From positions 78,442 through 142,441 of the forward strand of contig JALNWG010000005.1 of assembly GCA_023231005.1 (NCBI GenBank): a stretch of 64,000 nt of DNA, written 5' to 3'. Numbering within the stretch: position 1 is the first letter of the stretch; each line of letters opens with the position of its first letter. The DNA comes from Bacteroidales bacterium. GTDB taxonomy: Bacteria > Bacteroidota > Bacteroidia > Bacteroidales > FEN-979. The translations under genes and the position numbers were made by a program. The notes under the pieces were generated by a model, which was not told the DNA's origin, did not search any database, and saw only the letters and a list, made by a program, of their open reading frames with translations. Below, piece after piece: positions 61,574 through 64,000 of this stretch.

Positions 61574-63172
61574 TCAATCCTTGATACAGCGAACCGAGGA
61601 GCCGGTTGTTTTTTGCCCACTGTATCTGCCCAATGACTCAGAGCTATAGTAAAGAGAACGGTACCAGGCAACAGTTGCTTCGCCTTGCGACGATGACCAT
61701 AAGGTTGCTGTAGTCAAAAGGTTAAGAAATTTGTCGGGAATATCATGGTTGCCGCCGGGAAGCGCTGTAAAACCACTTTCGTTGGTTGCCCCGGTATTGG
61801 GTGATTTCCATAAGTTAATACCAGATTTTTTTATCTTTCCCCCAGCAATACTATCGCCTCCCAAATAATCAGCCAATGCTTTCCACTCTGCATCAGTAGG
61901 CACATGCCATCCCTGAGGACAAATTCCCTGATCGCCTGGTGTTGTTGATCCCTGCATCATTTCACTCCACTGATATAAAGCTCCGTAAATATCACAATTA
62001 CTTTCCAAATCATCATAGCAATATTTTTCTATAATGGTATTGGTATAATTTTGGGGTTCCGAACCATTAATTTGAGTACCTACATTGAGATTATCTTTTA
62101 ACCAGCATTGGGTCCCTATCTCAACGGCGCTATATGTTTTTCCTTCATATATTATAGAAGAAGGACAAGATACTGGTCCTTCTCCTGTTTTAAAATTCAA
62201 AATTTCGCCGTATGCAACACCTACGCTATTAATAGCATAAGCTCTGATATAGTATGATGTTGATGAAGTCAATCCGGAAAGATCACTTGTAAAGCTACCG
62301 GTTCCGCTGCCATCTGCCGTATGGTTATCTAAGATGGTTGGATTCTGTGACATACTCCAACAAACGCCACGTGAAGTAATGACGGAACTCCCTTGTGATG
62401 ACACATTTCCGCCACTTGTAGCGGAAGTATTTGTAATATTGCTAACAGATGTTGTTATTACAGTTGGAATGTTTCCAGAACCCGCAGATGTAAAGCTTTC
62501 CTGATTGCCATACGAAGTACCTTTGGCGTTGGTGGCATAAGCACGAACATAATAAACAGTATTTGCATTCAACCCGTTAATGCTACTTGTAAAGCTGCCA
62601 GTTCCGTCACCATCGGTAGTGTGAGAATCAATGAATGTCGGATTTTGTGAAGTACTCCAGCAAATTCCTCGTCCAGTAACCACAGAAGTGCCTTCCGAGG
62701 TCACATTTCCACCACAGGATGCCGTGTTTTCCGTAATGTTTATTACAGGTAATGTAGTAACTATTGGAGATCCAGTTGAACCAAGTGTAGTAAACATTAC
62801 CTGATTTCCATACCCAATACCAGAATTATTTAAAGCATAGGCTCTTATATAATAGTTAGTACTTGGAACAAGTCCCGTTAAGGTGCATAAAAAGTTACCA
62901 ATACCTGAACCTTCTTTAACTGCAAAATCAGAAACAGAGGGATTGGTCTTGATACCATAGCACACCCCGCGTTCACTAACAGCAGAACCACCATCAAAGG
63001 TGATAAAACCTCCAACGTCTGCTGATGATTCAGTTATTGAAGCAGGTGTTTTTGTTGTAAGCGAAGGAACTCCAGATGTCTCAATTGTCTTATTACATGA
63101 TGAAAAAATGATGAGAAAAGACATCGGAAATAAAATGAAAAAAAATCTCCGCAAATAGTTCCGTGTTTCCAT
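61574..63172 (-). CDS. FISUMP-domain lipoprotein with fibronectin-like repeats
   Basis: 532 residues from the ATG of 'METRNYLRRFFFILFPMSFLIIFSSC'; an ATG four codons upstream is the alternative. Lipobox ends at 'FSSC'. Residues ~35-345 contain about three and a half repeats of ~93 residues with the core 'SVITSRGVCWSMSQNPT', 'DGSGTGSFTSDLSGL', 'YYIRAYAINSVGVAYG', which resemble Ig/fibronectin-like surface modules. The C-terminal ~190 residues are the FISUMP (Fibrobacter major paralogous) domain: 'YSAVEIGTQCWLKDNLNVG', 'CPQGWHVPTDAEWKALADYLGG', 'SGFTALPGG', 'LWSSSQ', 'GSSVRCIKD'. Function unknown; a surface lipoprotein is expected. Confidence 0.88.
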   Translation of the reverse strand: METRNYLRRFFFILFPMSFLIIFSSCNKTIETSGVPSLTTKTPASITESSADVGGFITFDGGSAVSERGVCYGIKTNPSVSDFAVKEGSGIGNFLCTLTGLVPSTNYYIRAYALNNSGIGYGNQVMFTTLGSTGSPIVTTLPVINITENTASCGGNVTSEGTSVVTGRGICWSTSQNPTFIDSHTTDGDGTGSFTSSINGLNANTVYYVRAYATNAKGTSYGNQESFTSAGSGNIPTVITTSVSNITNTSATSGGNVSSQGSSVITSRGVCWSMSQNPTILDNHTADGSGTGSFTSDLSGLTSSTSYYIRAYAINSVGVAYGEILNFKTGEGPVSCPSSIIYEGKTYSAVEIGTQCWLKDNLNVGTQINGSEPQNYTNTIIEKYCYDDLESNCDIYGALYQWSEMMQGSTTPGDQGICPQGWHVPTDAEWKALADYLGGDSIAGGKIKKSGINLWKSPNTGATNESGFTALPGGNHDIPDKFLNLLTTATLWSSSQGEATVAWYRSLYYSSESLGRYSGQKTTGSSVRCIKD

Positions 63173-63234
63173 ATATTTAAACAATAATCGGTTTCATGAT
63201 CAATCTTCTCCTTAAATTTCAGTATATTATGAGC

Positions 63235-63262
63235 AAAAAGCCCCCGCTGATTGGGCGAGGGC
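63235..63262 (-). terminator. Terminator after the T9SS modular protein gene
   Basis: On the minus strand, GCCCTCGC pairs with GCGGGGGC (one mismatch) around a 7-base loop and runs into TTTTT. It follows the stop of the gene at 63293 by 30 bases. Confidence 0.75.
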
Positions 63263-63292
63263 GCTGCAATATCAATGAAGATTTATTTCCTA

Positions 63293-64000
63293 TTAATGTT
63301 GAACGACAATCTTTTTTGAAATTCTCTTTTCACCTGCTGTCATATTAAGAAAATATATTCCATTTGGCAAATCATACGTAGGAAGCGTGATCTCTTTGGT
63401 ATCGGATGTGTTGATTGATTTTTGAATAACGCTGGTTCCGAACCGATCGAACAGATTCAGGGTATAATTATCACTGTTGTCATTATTAAATCGCAAGGTA
63501 ACAAATGGATCACAGGGATTCGGATAAATTCCCAAATCAATAAGTAGCTTTATTTTAAAGTACGCGTCGCTATAAGCATCCGGTGAGCCGGGAAGTGAAC
63601 CGGAAATTCTGATTTTATAATGATCACCGGGAGTCTGACCAGTCGGAATGTTCCACTGCCAGGTGGATCCCGTAACATTGGAAGCAATTAGATCATATAC
63701 GGCAGAACCTGAAGAATAATCTACCAGTTGAATATTTACCGATTCGGTAAGGCCATCATCCCAGGAAATGAGGTTCGAAGATCCCTGGTACCATTCTTCG
63801 CCACCATTCGGCTGTATTACTTCGACACTCCCGATCGTACTTACGATAGAAAATTCATGCTCGCTGTAGCCATCTGGTGAACCAGGGAGGGAGCCGGAAA
63901 TCCTGATTTTATAATGATCGCTTAAATCCAGGTCACTTGGAATTAGCCATTCCCAGGTAGATCCCGTAACATTGGAAGCAATTACATCATTCGAAATAAC
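63293..64000 (-). CDS. C-terminal part of a modular T9SS-secreted protein
   Basis: The frame is open to the end of the window, so the gene starts outside (at least 236 codons are visible). The end is a type A Por sorting domain ('GIYPNPCDPFVTLRFNN', 'LNLFDRFGTSVIQ', 'LPNGIYFLNMTAGEKRISKKIVVQH'). Before it stands a ~98-residue module ('VIQPNGGEEWYQGSSNLISWDDG', 'ESVNIQLVDYSSG', 'SNVTGSTWQWNIP', 'DHYKIRISGSLPGSPDAYSD'), preceded by the end of a second, nearly identical copy. These resemble the Kre9/KNH-type beta domains used as surface stalks. The catalytic or binding head is outside the window. Confidence 0.85.
   Translation of the reverse strand, partial: VISNDVIASNVTGSTWEWLIPSDLDLSDHYKIRISGSLPGSPDGYSEHEFSIVSTIGSVEVIQPNGGEEWYQGSSNLISWDDGLTESVNIQLVDYSSGSAVYDLIASNVTGSTWQWNIPTGQTPGDHYKIRISGSLPGSPDAYSDAYFKIKLLIDLGIYPNPCDPFVTLRFNNDNSDNYTLNLFDRFGTSVIQKSINTSDTKEITLPTYDLPNGIYFLNMTAGEKRISKKIVVQH
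63577..64000 (-). repeat. 98-residue (294-bp) tandem module in the T9SS protein
   Basis: The sequence at 63577 and following ('catccggtgagccgggaag') recurs 294 bases later at 63871 ('catctggtgaaccagggag') with about 80-90% identity over the parts I compared, including a shared 'gatcccgtaacattggaagc' block. The second copy is cut by the window end. Confidence 0.85.

Noticed and set aside
1..64000. CRISPR arrays, insertion sequences, prophage, restriction or toxin-antitoxin modules
   Set aside because: No regularly spaced identical repeats, transposase motifs, phage structural genes or defence-type domains were seen on either strand.

Overview
The window comes from a chromosome of the phylum Bacteroidota, most likely class Bacteroidia (Bacteroidales/Marinilabiliales-like). 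The evidence is consistent: Por/type IX secretion (T9SS) C-terminal sorting domains of type A (1-332, 11813-13366, 63293-64000) and type B (43989-46601); lineage-typical families (DUF2723 GT-C-like protein, DUF6089, FISUMP, paired OmpH/Skp proteins behind bamA); TAnnTTTG -7 boxes, in the best cases with a TTG -33 element 19 nt upstream; and few Shine-Dalgarno sequences. Coding density is very high. Many convergent genes touch or overlap at their ends, and no gap between annotated features exceeds 300 bases.

Layout. 1-16 kb: tail of a T9SS cargo protein, an M20 peptidase, 2-oxoglutarate dehydrogenase E1/E2, nadB, a gamma-carbonic-anhydrase-like protein, a GH29 alpha-L-fucosidase, a PlsC-type acyltransferase, a cytosolic GH13 enzyme and two exported M28 peptidases flanking a DUF6263-like protein. 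16-25.6 kb: a nine-gene minus-strand envelope cluster (rsgA, CBS protein, Omp85-like protein, nadK, DUF6089, uppS, bamA, two ompH/skp) closed by a 13-bp terminator hairpin. 25.6-32.5 kb: PrsW-like membrane protein, dprA, a GT28-like glycosyltransferase, lgt and a large DUF2723 protein. 32.6-34.9 kb: tRNA-Gln followed by an AT-richer islet (DUF1003 protein, Dph6/DUF71-type ATPase) and a small exported protein with three PKEADF-like repeats. 35-40 kb: rimP-nusA-infB behind a strong promoter and a leader hairpin. 40-44 kb (minus): rel/spoT, a fur homologue without the structural-zinc cysteines, purA. 44-55 kb: a gliding-motility-type secreted protein, lepA, an outer-membrane barrel, then a minus cluster (polysaccharide deacetylase, GNAT/FemAB-like enzyme, upp, MacB-type permease, RecD-like helicase). 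55-64 kb: dnaX, tRNA-Val, tRNA-Ala(CGC), a subtilisin-like lipoprotein, a lipoprotein Omp85 protein, a FISUMP lipoprotein and the C-terminus of a modular T9SS protein.

How it fits together. Most genes are housekeeping (TCA cycle, NAD synthesis, translation, stringent response, replication) or serve envelope building: undecaprenyl phosphate synthesis, BamA and Skp-like chaperones, lipoprotein maturation, glycosyltransferases and T9SS cargo. I do not see a CRISPR array, prophage, transposase, toxin-antitoxin pair or recognisable defence island. The observations most worth following are the PKEADF repeat protein, the cysteine-free Fur homologue, the cysteine-rich tail of SucA, the rimP leader hairpin, promoters that sit almost on the start codons of lepA and rel, and the AT-rich islet next to tRNA-Gln.
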